A stretch of DNA of 64,000 nucleotides from an uncultured Bacteroidales bacterium (GCA_902788865.1 CADALZ010000005.1:29662-93661); one strand, 5' to 3'; counted from the stretch's first letter, positions 18,294 to 26,349 are shown. Notes: a model not told the origin generated them from the letters alone. Program-made: numbers and translations.

Positions 18294-19382
18294 AACATAT
18301 TCCTCCCCCATTTTTATCCGGGTGTCGTTCACATATTTACGGATAGCACTTTCGTTATCTTTCTTGCAAATCAGCAGCACATTGTCGCTTTCTGCCACCA
18401 AGAAGTCTTCCAAGCCATCTATTACGGCCAACTTTCCTTTTGGCATCACTACGATGTTGTTTTTGCAGTTGTACAGCATAGACTTTCCTTTCAGCGTCAC
18501 ATTCATGGTGTCATCCTTTGGAGAGAGGTCGTAGAGCGATCCCCAAGTACCAAGGTCAGACCATCCGAAGTCGCCCAGGGCTACGATGACATTGCTGGCC
18601 TTACTGGCTTTCTCCATCACCCCGTAGTCGATAGATACATTCGGGCACGATGGGAAAATTTCGTCTATATAAGGCTGCTCTTTGTCAGTGCCATAAACCT
18701 CAGGCTTCGCATAGAGAATATTTGTCAGCTCTGGGATGCTTGTTCCCAGAGCCTTGATGATGCTATTCACGTTCCACATGAAGAGCCCCGAGTTCCAATA
18801 ATATTCCCCGCTCTCCAAGAACACCTTGGCGAGTTCCAGTTCTGGCTTCTCAGTGAATGTCTTCACCTTATAATACTTGTCGCGTACATGCTCTGCTATC
18901 TGAATGTAGCCATAACCCGTCTCAGGGCGGTTAGGTCTGATGCCCAGCGTGATGAGCTTATCTGTCGAAGCCGCCATCTTCAGTCCGCTGGTGATAGCAT
19001 CCAGAAATTCCTGTTCTTTCAGAATCAGGTGGTCACTCGGAGCCACTACGATATTGGCTTCCGGGTTTAGTGCCCGAATGTGGTAAGAAGCCCAAGCTAT
19101 ACATGGAGCCGTATTACGGCGCATAGGTTCCGGCAAGATCTGCGCCTTGCTGATTTCTGGCAGCTGCTTGCAGATTAAGTCGGCATAAGCCTCGTTGGTC
19201 ACAAAGAAGATATTCTCCGTAGGAATTACCTTGCTGAATCTGTCGAATGTCTGCTGGAGGAGCGAACGTCCTGTTCCGAAGAAATCTAGGAATTGTTTAG
19301 GAAGAGTCTTACGGCTGATAGGCCAAAAGCGGCTTCCAATGCCACCGCACATCACTACACAGAAGTTATTTTTATTTTCCAT
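18291..19382 (-). CDS. Mannose-1-phosphate guanylyltransferase
   Basis: A 363-residue GDP-mannose pyrophosphorylase of the ManC/RfbM nucleotidyltransferase part, without the C-terminal isomerase domain of longer bifunctional forms. The N-terminal signature reads VMCGGIGSRFWPISR, followed by PKQFLDFFG, and the catalytic region includes FTEKPE and YYWNSGLFMWN. It makes GDP-mannose from mannose-1-phosphate and GTP for surface glycans or glycoprotein glycosylation. ATG 19382 is preferred over 19391 because it starts right before the signature. It appears to be transcribed alone; the 3' end runs into the heptamer array. Confidence 0.9.
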   Translation of the reverse strand: MENKNNFCVVMCGGIGSRFWPISRKTLPKQFLDFFGTGRSLLQQTFDRFSKVIPTENIFFVTNEAYADLICKQLPEISKAQILPEPMRRNTAPCIAWASYHIRALNPEANIVVAPSDHLILKEQEFLDAITSGLKMAASTDKLITLGIRPNRPETGYGYIQIAEHVRDKYYKVKTFTEKPELELAKVFLESGEYYWNSGLFMWNVNSIIKALGTSIPELTNILYAKPEVYGTDKEQPYIDEIFPSCPNVSIDYGVMEKASKASNVIVALGDFGWSDLGTWGSLYDLSPKDDTMNVTLKGKSMLYNCKNNIVVMPKGKLAVIDGLEDFLVAESDNVLLICKKDNESAIRKYVNDTRIKMGEEYV

Positions 19383-19486
19383 AGTCAACATGTTCTAAAA
19401 GTTCGATGCTAATATAAATCATGTTTTTCTTATAAAAAAACTTTTTATGATAAATTTCGAAATTTATTATTTTTTATGCTAAAGTG

Positions 19487-19516
19487 TTGTAGTTTCAGAA
19501 AAAAGCCTTATCTTTG
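19487..19516 (+). promoter_or_regulatory. tRNA-Leu promoter
   Basis: TTG at 19487-19489, a 19-bp spacer and TATCTTTG at 19509-19516, 18 bp before the mature tRNA 5' end. Confidence 0.7.
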
Positions 19517-19534
19517 CATCCGCATTCGCAAAAT

Positions 19535-19616
19535 GCCCAGATGGCGGAATCGGTAGACGCGCTGGTCTCAAACACCAGTGGGGCAACCCATCCCGGTTCG
19601 ACCCCGGGTCTGGGTA
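19535..19616 (+). tRNA. tRNA-Leu(CAA)
   Basis: An 82-nt cloverleaf with acceptor GCCCAGA pairing TCTGGGT (terminal G-U), anticodon stem CTGGT/ACCAG around loop CTCAAAC (anticodon CAA, codon UUG), a long variable arm typical of class II tRNAs, T-arm CCCGG-TTCGACC-CCGGG and discriminator A73. CCA is not encoded. Its 3' 27 nt are repeated in degenerate form at 24006-24032. Confidence 0.95.
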
Positions 19617-19631
19617 CAACGCAAAAATCTC

Positions 19632-19672
19632 AATCCCTCGTAAGTCAATGGCTTATGAGGGATTTTACTTTT
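19632..19672 (+). terminator. Terminator of tRNA-Leu
   Basis: A 13-bp stem with one G-U pair (AATCCCTCGTAAG at 19632-19644 with CTTATGAGGGATT at 19652-19664, 7-nt loop), followed by TTACTTTTCT. Confidence 0.85.
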
Positions 19673-19740
19673 CTAAGGTGTAAATAATATGCAAAAAGGA
19701 CAAAACACATGCTATTGAGGAGTTCCACAGCGGTGTCTAT

Positions 19741-20034
19741 TCATTCCCTTTCCCGCCTCCAATACCTTTTCAGCCGATTATACCCTTCCACGCCCAGGAT
19801 GGTGAGACCACCATATTGGCAGGTCTAGGCAAGGCCGAAGAGAATGGTCCAGAGCAGCCCTTTGGCAGCAGCACTGATGGGGAGTAGCATTTGGGCAAAA
19901 GACAAGATGTAGAAGGGGATGCAGCAGAGCAAGACGATGACTCCAGTGCGAAATGAGAGCGACTGGAGCCACGTCTTGATTTTATCAAATAAGTTGGTAA
20001 AAGCCTTCTTGTCCATAGGTTTATCACTTTTCAT
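19741..20034 (-). pseudogene. Small membrane protein gene interrupted by an in-frame TAG
   Basis: From ATG 20034 (overlapping the thioesterase stop by 4 bp) the frame encodes about 69 residues with two hydrophobic helices (GVIVLLCCIPFYILSFAQM, GLLWTILFGLA). It then meets TAG at 19825-19827, and continues sensibly in the same frame as TCQYGGLTILGVEGYNRLKR and on to a TGA at 19741. The downstream part looks like the natural C-terminus (a third hydrophobic segment, then a basic tail). The simplest reading is a single nonsense change, for example AAG to TAG. A 69-residue functional form or read-through cannot be excluded. Function is unknown; it is last in the thioesterase operon. Confidence 0.65.
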
Positions 20035-20498
20035 TCTTCTACCTCGCAATGCACGAAGCCCATTTCCTTGGCCTTCTCCTCATTCATCAGGAAGTAGGTG
20101 GTTTCACCTTCTACGCAGACCTCGCCAGCAGCATTGGTGATTTCGGCATGGATGAACAGCAGATTGCGCATCTGCTTCACGATGTTGGCGCGGATGGTAA
20201 GCACAGGCTCATTGGTGGAGATGGCTTTGCGGAACTTGACGCTCAGATTGGTGGTGAATCCGCTGGTCTGCATCTTGCGAGTGACCACCCAACCGCAGGT
20301 CTCGTCTATCAGCGTGCTAAGCACACCACCATGCATGGTATCTACCCAGCCTTGATAGTTGCGCTCTGGATGCCAGTAACTTACGATGTAGTCGCCATCC
20401 TCAAAGAACTCCATGTGGAGTCCGAAGGGATTATTGGGCGCACAGCCGAAGCAGTTGTATTTTGGATGGTTGCTCCAGGGATTGATGATCTTTTTCAT
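20031..20498 (-). CDS. PaaI-family hotdog thioesterase
   Basis: A 155-residue hotdog-fold protein with the PaaI-type catalytic segment MHGGVLSTLIDETCGW, in which the helix begins after HGG and the acidic residue acts on the thioester. The N-terminal NHPKYNCFGCAPNNPFGLHM segment is common in the Bacteroidota subgroup. The family hydrolyses acyl-CoA thioesters; the natural substrate is unknown here. It lies 11 bp downstream of the carbonic anhydrase gene and overlaps the small membrane protein by 4 bp, so it is translated within an operon. Confidence 0.88.
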   Translation of the reverse strand: MKKIINPWSNHPKYNCFGCAPNNPFGLHMEFFEDGDYIVSYWHPERNYQGWVDTMHGGVLSTLIDETCGWVVTRKMQTSGFTTNLSVKFRKAISTNEPVLTIRANIVKQMRNLLFIHAEITNAAGEVCVEGETTYFLMNEEKAKEMGFVHCEVEE

Positions 20499-20509
20499 AT
20501 GGTATTCGT

Positions 20510-21064
20510 CTATTCTATTTCCTCCAGTGCTCCAGTTTCAGAGTCGATGATGAAGCCACGCACCACCACATCCTTTGGCACCAGTGGATGCGTCTTGATG
20601 GTTTCCACTGTCTTCCTCACAGACTCTGGCGTGTCCTTGAATCCTTCCAGCCAGTGATGCAGGTCGATGCCGCACTTGCTGATGGTGTCCAGCGTCTCGT
20701 CTGTCACACCACGGTCTATCATCTGATGGTGGAAGTGGTCGTAGCTCATGTGACAGGCACCACAGTGAGAGTGCGCCACCACCATGATTTCTTCCACGCC
20801 CAGTTCGTAGATGGCCACGATGAGGCTGCGCATGGCAGAGTCGAAGGCAGAAATCACCAGTCCGCCAGCGTTCTTGATGATCTTGGCATCGCCGTTCTTC
20901 AGGCCTAAAGCAGCAGGAAGCAGCTCCGTGAGGCGTGTGTCCATGCAGCTCAGCACAGCCAACTTCTTGTCTGGATATTTGTCCGTCAGATACTTCTCGT
21001 AGCCCTTACTGGCCACAAAAGTCTTGTTGTAGTCAATAATCTGGTCAATCATAGTTTCATACAT
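20510..21064 (-). CDS. Beta-class carbonic anhydrase
   Basis: A 184-residue protein with the zinc ligands and active-site dyad of beta carbonic anhydrases: SCMDTRL (Cys, Asp, Arg) near residue 39 and AHSHCGACHM (His, Cys) near residue 97. It interconverts CO2 and bicarbonate in the cytoplasm, supplying carboxylation reactions in an organism that probably fixes CO2 into succinate metabolism. The first base of its start overlaps the last base of the upstream Cys-rich gene, indicating translational coupling. Confidence 0.93.
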   Translation of the reverse strand: MYETMIDQIIDYNKTFVASKGYEKYLTDKYPDKKLAVLSCMDTRLTELLPAALGLKNGDAKIIKNAGGLVISAFDSAMRSLIVAIYELGVEEIMVVAHSHCGACHMSYDHFHHQMIDRGVTDETLDTISKCGIDLHHWLEGFKDTPESVRKTVETIKTHPLVPKDVVVRGFIIDSETGALEEIE

Positions 21065-21576
21065 TATTTATTAGGTGATAGATACTTCTTCTTCAGATAC
21101 TTGGCAAAGATACGCGCTGCACTCTCTACTTTGGCAGCACACGGACGAATCTTGTAGTATTCAGCAGTGCGGGGAGAAGCCACGTAGCTCGACTGTGCTT
21201 TTTCCACTCCCTTCAGGCCTAATATCTCGGCACAGATCAAGCTGCCGTTGTCGGCCTTCGACTGTGCCAATAATTCCTGCACCACCTTGTAGCAGGCCGA
21301 CTTTCCCTCACGGTCGTCACCCTCGGTCTGTCCGCAGTCCAAGCCCACCAGTATCACGATGCCCGACACAGCACCGCACATCATGCGCATGCGACCTACA
21401 CCGCCTCCGAATCCAGCAGCGATGCGCTTCGCCATCACTTCGTCGAGATCGTATAGGTCGGCAAAAGCAGCCACCACACTCTGGCAGCAGCCATAGCCCG
21501 CCATGAAGTTCTCTACAGCGCGTCCTACTCGCCCTTCCAGCTCTTGTTCATCGATTCTCATATCTCGTTTTTGCAT
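21064..21576 (-). CDS. C_GCAxxG_C_C family redox-type protein
   Basis: A 170-residue protein of the C_GCAxxG_C_C family: YGCCQSVVAAF near residue 30, GGGVGRMRMMCGAVSG near residue 62 and further cysteines in LDCGQTEGD, SACYKVV and SLICAEILG. The family is thought to bind a metal or act in redox reactions next to iron or electron-transfer genes; no enzymatic role is settled. The promoter places transcription near 21581, so ATG 21576 would be almost leaderless and ATG 21561 (MRIDEQ) is a good alternative. It leads the operon with carbonic anhydrase, thioesterase and the broken membrane gene. Confidence 0.85.
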   Translation of the reverse strand: MQKRDMRIDEQELEGRVGRAVENFMAGYGCCQSVVAAFADLYDLDEVMAKRIAAGFGGGVGRMRMMCGAVSGIVILVGLDCGQTEGDDREGKSACYKVVQELLAQSKADNGSLICAEILGLKGVEKAQSSYVASPRTAEYYKIRPCAAKVESAARIFAKYLKKKYLSPNK

Positions 21577-21587
21577 TTATTGTCTGC

Positions 21588-21618
21588 CAAAGTTAGGAAT
21601 AAATAAAGAAATGACAAA
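21588..21618 (-). promoter_or_regulatory. Promoter of the Cys-rich/carbonic anhydrase operon
   Basis: On the minus strand, TTTG (21618-21615), a 19-bp spacer and TAACTTTG (21595-21588). Confidence 0.65.
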
Positions 21619-21665
21619 TAGGTATGGCAAATAGCTTGCTAAAAATGCAAATACTGAAATAAAAG

Positions 21666-21697
21666 TTTGCATAATTCGGTTTGTTTCACTACATTTG
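21666..21697 (+). promoter_or_regulatory. Promoter of Fe-S scaffold / GGGtGRT pair
   Basis: TTTG at 21666-21669, a 20-bp spacer and TACATTTG at 21690-21697, about 43 bp before ATG 21741. Confidence 0.65.
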
Positions 21698-21740
21698 TCA
21701 TTCATTTAGCTAACTAATTTATTTTTAAATCAAAGAGAAT

Positions 21741-22442
21741 ATGATTTATTCAACTGAAGTGAAAAACATGTGCAGCGTCTGCAAGGGCGCTTATCATGGT
21801 CCTGCACCCATTCCCGAGGAGGGCAAGTGGATTCAGGCAAAGGAAATTAAGGACATCTCAGGTTACACACACGGTGTTGGTTGGTGTGCTCCTCAGCAGG
21901 GAGCTTGCAAGCTGAGCCTCAATGTGAAGGATGGTGTGATTCAGGAAGCTCTCGTAGAGACTATTGGTTGTACTGGTATGACTCACTCTGCTGCTATGGC
22001 CAGTGAGATTCTGCCTGGAAAGACCATTCTTGAGGCACTGAATACCGACTTGGTATGTGATGCCATCAATACCGCTATGCGTGAGTTGTTCCTGCAGATT
22101 GTTTACGGCCGTACTCAGAGTGCCTTCTCAGAGGGTGGTTTGGCTATCGGCGCAGGTCTGGAAGACCTCGGTAAGGGTCTCCGTTCTCAGACTGGTACAC
22201 TTTATGGCACAGTGGCTAAGGGTACTCGTTATCTGGAGCTCACTGAGGGTTACATCACCAAGCAGTTCCTCGATGCCAACAATGAGGTTTGCGGCTACGA
22301 GTATGTACACCTCGGCAAGATGATGGAAGCCATCAAGAACGGTATGGATGCAAATGAGGCTTTGAAGAAGTTTACCGGCTCTTACGGTCGTACAACCGAG
22401 GAGCAGGGTGCTGTGAAGGCTATTGACCCACGTAAAGAATAA
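21741..22442 (+). CDS. NifU/IscU-like iron-sulfur scaffold protein
   Basis: A 233-residue protein with an N-terminal MCSVCKGAYHG motif and an IscU/NifU-like core that includes ETIGCTGMTHSAAMASEIL, matching the cysteine-bearing helix that binds nascent clusters, and a second region ending near ELFLQIVYGR. It belongs to the group annotated as iron-sulfur cluster assembly scaffold proteins that travel with the GGGtGRT protein. The extra N-terminal cysteines (residues 11 and 14) distinguish it from classical IscU. It is followed by the GGGtGRT gene 13 bp downstream, with a strong Shine-Dalgarno in between. Cluster type and target are unknown. Confidence 0.85.
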   Translation: MIYSTEVKNMCSVCKGAYHGPAPIPEEGKWIQAKEIKDISGYTHGVGWCAPQQGACKLSLNVKDGVIQEALVETIGCTGMTHSAAMASEILPGKTILEALNTDLVCDAINTAMRELFLQIVYGRTQSAFSEGGLAIGAGLEDLGKGLRSQTGTLYGTVAKGTRYLELTEGYITKQFLDANNEVCGYEYVHLGKMMEAIKNGMDANEALKKFTGSYGRTTEEQGAVKAIDPRKE

Positions 22443-22447
22443 GGAGG
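22441..22447 (+). promoter_or_regulatory. Strong Shine-Dalgarno of the GGGtGRT gene
   Basis: AAGGAGG 8 nt before ATG 22456; it overlaps the stop codon of the upstream gene. Such complete sites are uncommon in Bacteroidota and suggest high expression or efficient coupling. Confidence 0.7.
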
Positions 22448-22455
22448 ACGCGACT

Positions 22456-23472
22456 ATGATTAGAAAAGTACAGTTCGAAAGTCAGGAGCGCCGTATCAAC
22501 CAGGTTCTGGCAGCTCTGAAGGAAAATGGCATCAACAGTATTGAAGAGGCCAATGAGATTTGTGACAAGGCAGGGGTAGATCCCTATCTGATGTGCGAGG
22601 AAACTCAGCGTATCTGCTTTGAGAATGCCAAGTGGGCATATGTTTGCGGTGCTGCCATCGCCATCAAGAAAGGCGTGAAGACAGCTGCTGATGCAGCCGA
22701 GGCTATCGGTATCGGTCTGCAGAGCTTCTGTATCCCAGGTTCAGTAGCCGATGATCGTAAGGTGGGTATTGGTCATGGTAATCTGGCTGCCCGTCTGCTC
22801 CGTGAGGAGACTGAGTGCTTCGCTTTCTTGGCAGGCCACGAGTCATTTGCAGCTGCAGAGGGTGCCATCAAGATTGCTGAGATGGCCAATAAGGTACGTA
22901 AAAAACCACTTCGCGTGATCCTGAACGGTCTTGGAAAAGACGCTGCACAGATCATCAGCCGTATCAACGGTTTCACTTATGTACAGACTCAGTTCGACTA
23001 CTACACTTCAGAGCTGAAGATCGTTCGTGAGGTGCCTTATGGCAACAATCCAAACCGTCTGAAGGTGAAGTGCTATGGTGCTGACGACGTTCGCGAGGGT
23101 GTAGCTATTCTGTGGCATGAGAACGTAGATGTGAGCATCACAGGTAACTCTACCAACCCAACCCGCTTCCAGCATCCAGTAGCTGGTACCTATAAGAAGG
23201 AGCGCGTGCTCGCTGGCAAGCCTTACTTCTCTGTAGCATCTGGTGGTGGTACGGGTCGTACATTGCATCCAGACAACATGGCTGCTGGTCCTGCTTCTTA
23301 TGGTATGACTGATACACTGGGTCGTATGCACTCTGACGCTCAGTTTGCAGGTTCTTCTTCTGTTCCTGCTCACGTAGAGATGATGGGCTTCCTCGGTATC
23401 GGTAATAACCCAATGGTAGGTGCTACTGTAGCTATCGCTGTGGCCATCGACTTGGCACTGAACAAGAAGTAA
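22456..23472 (+). CDS. GGGtGRT protein
   Basis: A 338-residue protein named after its diagnostic motif, visible here as SGGGTGRTLHPDNMAAG. It is conserved in anaerobes alongside a NifU-like scaffold, as here. The biochemical function is not established. Other clear features are a glycine-rich IGHGNLAARLL segment and GLGKDAAQIISR. The chosen start, ATG 22456, follows a strong Shine-Dalgarno; an upstream TTG at 22423 would lie within the scaffold gene and is rejected. The operon ends at the terminator at 23497-23528. Confidence 0.9.
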   Translation: MIRKVQFESQERRINQVLAALKENGINSIEEANEICDKAGVDPYLMCEETQRICFENAKWAYVCGAAIAIKKGVKTAADAAEAIGIGLQSFCIPGSVADDRKVGIGHGNLAARLLREETECFAFLAGHESFAAAEGAIKIAEMANKVRKKPLRVILNGLGKDAAQIISRINGFTYVQTQFDYYTSELKIVREVPYGNNPNRLKVKCYGADDVREGVAILWHENVDVSITGNSTNPTRFQHPVAGTYKKERVLAGKPYFSVASGGGTGRTLHPDNMAAGPASYGMTDTLGRMHSDAQFAGSSSVPAHVEMMGFLGIGNNPMVGATVAIAVAIDLALNKK

Positions 23473-23496
23473 TTTCTTCTGATTTCAGATAAATGA

Positions 23497-23528
23497 AAAT
23501 CCCCAACCGCGAGGTTGGGGATTTTTTT
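23497..23528 (+). terminator. Terminator after the GGGtGRT gene
   Basis: A 12-bp stem (AAATCCCCAACC at 23497-23508 with GGTTGGGGATTT at 23513-23524, tetraloop GCGA), followed by TTTTG. It abuts the stop codon of the convergent Dabb gene. Confidence 0.9.
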
Positions 23529-23529
23529 G

Positions 23530-23835
23530 TTAGATCTCGAAGTCTAGACAGCTGCGCTGCACCGTGTAAGGACGCACCTTGCCGTTGGCCACTGCCACAT
23601 GGGCAGGATGCTTGGCATAGCCTTTCAGGGCTTCCTCACTTTCGAGGGTACTGTCGAGCATCACATCGGCATTCGATGAAGCCAAACGTCCGTCGATGTG
23701 TACCTTCACATCCAATAGGCCAGGAACCTGACCTACCAGACCTTCCAGACCGGCCTTGATGCCAGCCTTCACTTGCTGCTTCTCTTCCTCAGAGAGTTCT
23801 GGATTCAGTGTCCAGAGAATAATGTGTTTAACCAT
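23530..23835 (-). CDS. Dabb-family (stress-responsive A/B barrel) protein
   Basis: A 101-residue protein with the Dabb pattern: VKHIILWTLNPELSEEEKQQ at the N-terminus and HPAHVAVANGKVRP near the C-terminus. Family members are small dimeric ferredoxin-like barrels, some of them stress-induced or polyketide-cyclase-like; no specific role can be assigned. It has its own promoter at 23886-23916 and converges with the GGGtGRT gene, sharing its terminator region. Confidence 0.88.
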   Translation of the reverse strand: MVKHIILWTLNPELSEEEKQQVKAGIKAGLEGLVGQVPGLLDVKVHIDGRLASSNADVMLDSTLESEEALKGYAKHPAHVAVANGKVRPYTVQRSCLDFEI

Positions 23836-23885
23836 AATGATATGTTATTCTAAAAGATAATCCATGATAGTTGTCTTGTCCTTCG

Positions 23886-23916
23886 CAAAGATAAAAAAGG
23901 TTAGTAAAATAACCAA
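23886..23916 (-). promoter_or_regulatory. Dabb gene promoter
   Basis: On the minus strand, TTG (23916-23914), a 20-bp spacer and TATCTTTG (23893-23886), with a leader of about 45 nt. Confidence 0.6.
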
Positions 23917-24005
23917 GATAATTGCAAAAAAGGTTGTTGGAGCATTCGATTTCAAGAAACAAAGATATTCCGGTCCACTTTTGCAATCAGCTCTACAGGA
24001 TCTCT

Positions 24006-24032
24006 ATCCCAGTTCGCCCTCGGGTCTGGGTA
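24006..24032 (+). repeat. Degenerate copy of the tRNA-Leu 3' end (possible attachment site relic)
   Basis: These 27 nt match 24 of 27 bases of the tRNA-Leu(CAA) 3' end (19590-19616), including the identical last 12 nt CGGGTCTGGGTA. The rest of the tRNA is absent. Such 3' fragments arise when integrases use a tRNA gene; no integrase lies nearby. Confidence 0.65.
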
Positions 24033-24131
24033 TCAGAAGCGGAACGTTTGGAATCTCCATTATTATTTCTCCTCTTTTAGTCTCTCTTAAGATTAGTAGT
24101 ACATATTTTACTAAAAATATTCCGATTTAAA

Positions 24132-24163
24132 TTTGGAGATAAGAATTATAGTATCTATTTTTG
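24132..24163 (+). promoter_or_regulatory. Promoter of the restriction-modification island
   Basis: TTTG at 24132-24135, a 20-bp spacer and TATTTTTG at 24156-24163, 20 bp before ATG 24183. It is the only strong promoter recognised for the 11-kb gene run. Confidence 0.6.
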
Positions 24164-24182
24164 CGAAGACATTATTTAAAGT

Positions 24183-24749
24183 ATGGTGCGTACTAATAAA
24201 AAAATATGTTTAAAGGATGTGGCGAGAGTATTCTCTGGAGTTTATGAGAAAAGCTCTCCTGTTGGTGAAATTGCATGTTTGCAGGTAAAAGACCTCTTGA
24301 TGCAATCTCCAGAAACTACGGCTATGCGAATAGACTATACTCCGAAGTTAGAGAGTTATATGCTAAAAAAAGGCGATTTGTTGTTTGCTGGAAAGGGATT
24401 AAAATATGTGTGTAAGATATTTGATATTGATGTTCCTTCTGTCCCATCTACAACTTTGTATGCCATAAGATTGTATTCGGAATTACTCAGTCCAGATTAT
24501 CTGTGTTGGTATTTAAATCATCCAAATGTAGTTGCTGCAATTAAAACTAAGCAAGCAGGAACAGGTACTCCTTTAATACATAAACCTGCATTGGAGAATT
24601 TGGAGATTATAATTCCTACAATGGAAACCCAACGGCTAATCATTAAGTTGTCCGAACTTCAAAAGCGTGAGGAATATCTCTTGAAGGCAATTGCAGAGAA
24701 ACGCGCACGAGTAACCAATCAGATCCTTTTTAATGAATTGAATAAATAG
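24183..24749 (+). CDS. Half-size type I restriction specificity subunit (HsdS-like)
   Basis: A 188-residue protein with one target-recognition domain of the HsdS type (KKGDLLFAGKGLKYVCKIF; QAGTGTPLIHKPALENLEI) followed by one helical conserved region (METQRLIIKLSELQKREEYL). Full-length S subunits have two such units; half subunits can dimerise or combine with another S subunit. It is first in the island, 7 bp upstream of hsdM. The complete two-domain S gene lies further downstream at 27953, so this locus encodes two alternative or cooperating specificity proteins. Whether it is functional alone is unknown. Confidence 0.75.
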   Translation: MVRTNKKICLKDVARVFSGVYEKSSPVGEIACLQVKDLLMQSPETTAMRIDYTPKLESYMLKKGDLLFAGKGLKYVCKIFDIDVPSVPSTTLYAIRLYSELLSPDYLCWYLNHPNVVAAIKTKQAGTGTPLIHKPALENLEIIIPTMETQRLIIKLSELQKREEYLLKAIAEKRARVTNQILFNELNK

Positions 24750-24756
24750 TTAATAT

Positions 24757-26286
24757 ATGATGGAAAAGAAAATAACTCAAGAAGACATTAACCGTACGGT
24801 GTGGAAGGCTTGCGATACATTTCGTGGAGTCATTGATCCCAGCCAATACAAAGACTACATCCTTACGATGCTGTTCCTGAAATACGTGAGTGATGTCTAT
24901 AAGTCGAAGTTTAACGACTACCTTGTTAAATATAACGGAGATAAGGAGCGTGCAGAACGTGCTATGCGTCATGAACGTTTTGTCGTGCCAGTAAAAAGTT
25001 CTTTTGACTTCCTTTATGACAACAGGAACGCAACCAATATTGGAGAATTGATTGATGAGGCATTGGCCGATCTTGAGGATGCCAATCGTGAAAAGATGAG
25101 TAGTGAGGATGGTAGCAGCATTTTCCGCAACATCAGTTTCAATAGTGCCAACTTGGGTGAGCCCAAAGAAAAAAATGCCCGTCTGAAGAATCTGTTGCAG
25201 GACTTCAGCGATTTGGATTTGGATGAATCCCATTTGGAGAATAACGACATCATTGGCGATGCCTACATGTATCTTGTTTCCACCTTTGCAGGTGAGGCTG
25301 GAAAGAAGGCTGGCGATTTCTTCACACCAGCAGAAGTTTCTACGCTGTTGGCCAAACTGACGAAGAGCAAGCCTGGTGCACGTATTTGTGATGTAACTTG
25401 TGGCTCTGGCTCTTTGCTGATTAAGGCTGGAAAGGAAGTGGGCAATAACAACTTCTCGCTCTATGGTCAGGAGGTTAATGGCAGTACATGGGCATTAGCC
25501 ATGATGAACATGTTCCTGCACGGCTTTGACAATGCTGTCATTCGTTGGGGCGATACATTACGCAACCCCAAATTGAAGATTAATGACAAGTTAATGAAAT
25601 TCGACACAGTGTTAGCCAACCCCCCATTCTCTCTCGATAAATGGGGAGCCGAGGAAGCTGCCAGTGATCCATATAACCGTTTCTGGCGAGGTATTCCACC
25701 AAAGAGCAAGGGTGACTGGGCCTTTATTAGTCACATGCTGGAAGTAGCAGACGATAATGGTGGCAAGGTTGGTGTCATTATTCCTCATGGTGTTCTCTTC
25801 CGTGGAGGCGGCGAAGGAAAGATTCGTCAGTATATCCTTGAGAACGAGCATACGTTGGAAACTGTCATTGGCTTACCTGCCAACCTTTTCTATGGAACAG
25901 GTATTCCTGCCGCTATTGCTATTTTCCGTAAAGGTCGCAACTCAGAAAACGTTCTGTTCATCGATGCCAGCCGAGAATATGAAAACGGCAAGAATCAGAA
26001 CAAACTCCGCGAAAAAGATATTGAGCATATCGTAACGACCTATCAGAAGTTTGTCGATGGAGAATTCGCTCCAGGTGTAGCCGAAGACAAATATGCCTTT
26101 GTCGCCACTCCTGATGATATTCGCGAGAATGATTTCAACCTCAATATCCCTCGTTATGTTGACACATACGAGGAAGAAGCCGAAATCGACATCCCTGCTG
26201 TTCAGAAAGAAATAGAGCAATTAGAGGGAGAACTGGCAGAGGTTCGAACCAAAATGAAAGAGTATTTAAAACAGTTAGGGTATTAA
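24757..26286 (+). CDS. hsdM: Type I restriction-modification DNA methyltransferase HsdM
   Basis: A 509-residue N6-adenine methyltransferase. The N-terminal helical HsdM domain (ITQEDINRTVWKACDTFRG) precedes the Rossmann-like MTase, with the AdoMet motif DVTCGSGSLLIKAG and the catalytic NPPF motif (VLANPPFSLDKW). HsdM modifies host target sites and, with S and R subunits, forms the restriction complex. The start could be at Met1 or Met2. It is flanked by the half-size S gene and Fic gene on the same strand. Confidence 0.95.
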   Translation: MMEKKITQEDINRTVWKACDTFRGVIDPSQYKDYILTMLFLKYVSDVYKSKFNDYLVKYNGDKERAERAMRHERFVVPVKSSFDFLYDNRNATNIGELIDEALADLEDANREKMSSEDGSSIFRNISFNSANLGEPKEKNARLKNLLQDFSDLDLDESHLENNDIIGDAYMYLVSTFAGEAGKKAGDFFTPAEVSTLLAKLTKSKPGARICDVTCGSGSLLIKAGKEVGNNNFSLYGQEVNGSTWALAMMNMFLHGFDNAVIRWGDTLRNPKLKINDKLMKFDTVLANPPFSLDKWGAEEAASDPYNRFWRGIPPKSKGDWAFISHMLEVADDNGGKVGVIIPHGVLFRGGGEGKIRQYILENEHTLETVIGLPANLFYGTGIPAAIAIFRKGRNSENVLFIDASREYENGKNQNKLREKDIEHIVTTYQKFVDGEFAPGVAEDKYAFVATPDDIRENDFNLNIPRYVDTYEEEAEIDIPAVQKEIEQLEGELAEVRTKMKEYLKQLGY

Positions 26287-26349
26287 TCGACCATCTCGTT
26301 GAAGTCAACGAAATGGTATGGATGGTAAATAATTAGAAAACAACAAGAT

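Larger units (their letters stand above)
23836..24182. other. Intergenic region with promoters and a tRNA-Leu 3' relic
   Basis: No gene is supported in these 347 bases. They contain the Dabb promoter (minus), the hsd island promoter (plus), and a 27-nt degenerate copy of the tRNA-Leu 3' end. Confidence 0.7.

Noticed and set aside
19600-24032. An integrated element between tRNA-Leu and its 3' copy
   Set aside because: The interval encodes mostly conserved metabolic genes and no integrase or mobility gene, so a simple intact element is not supported.
23864-24130. Plus-strand ORF of 88 codons before the restriction island
   Set aside because: It spans the Dabb promoter and the tRNA relic; its composition looks non-coding.
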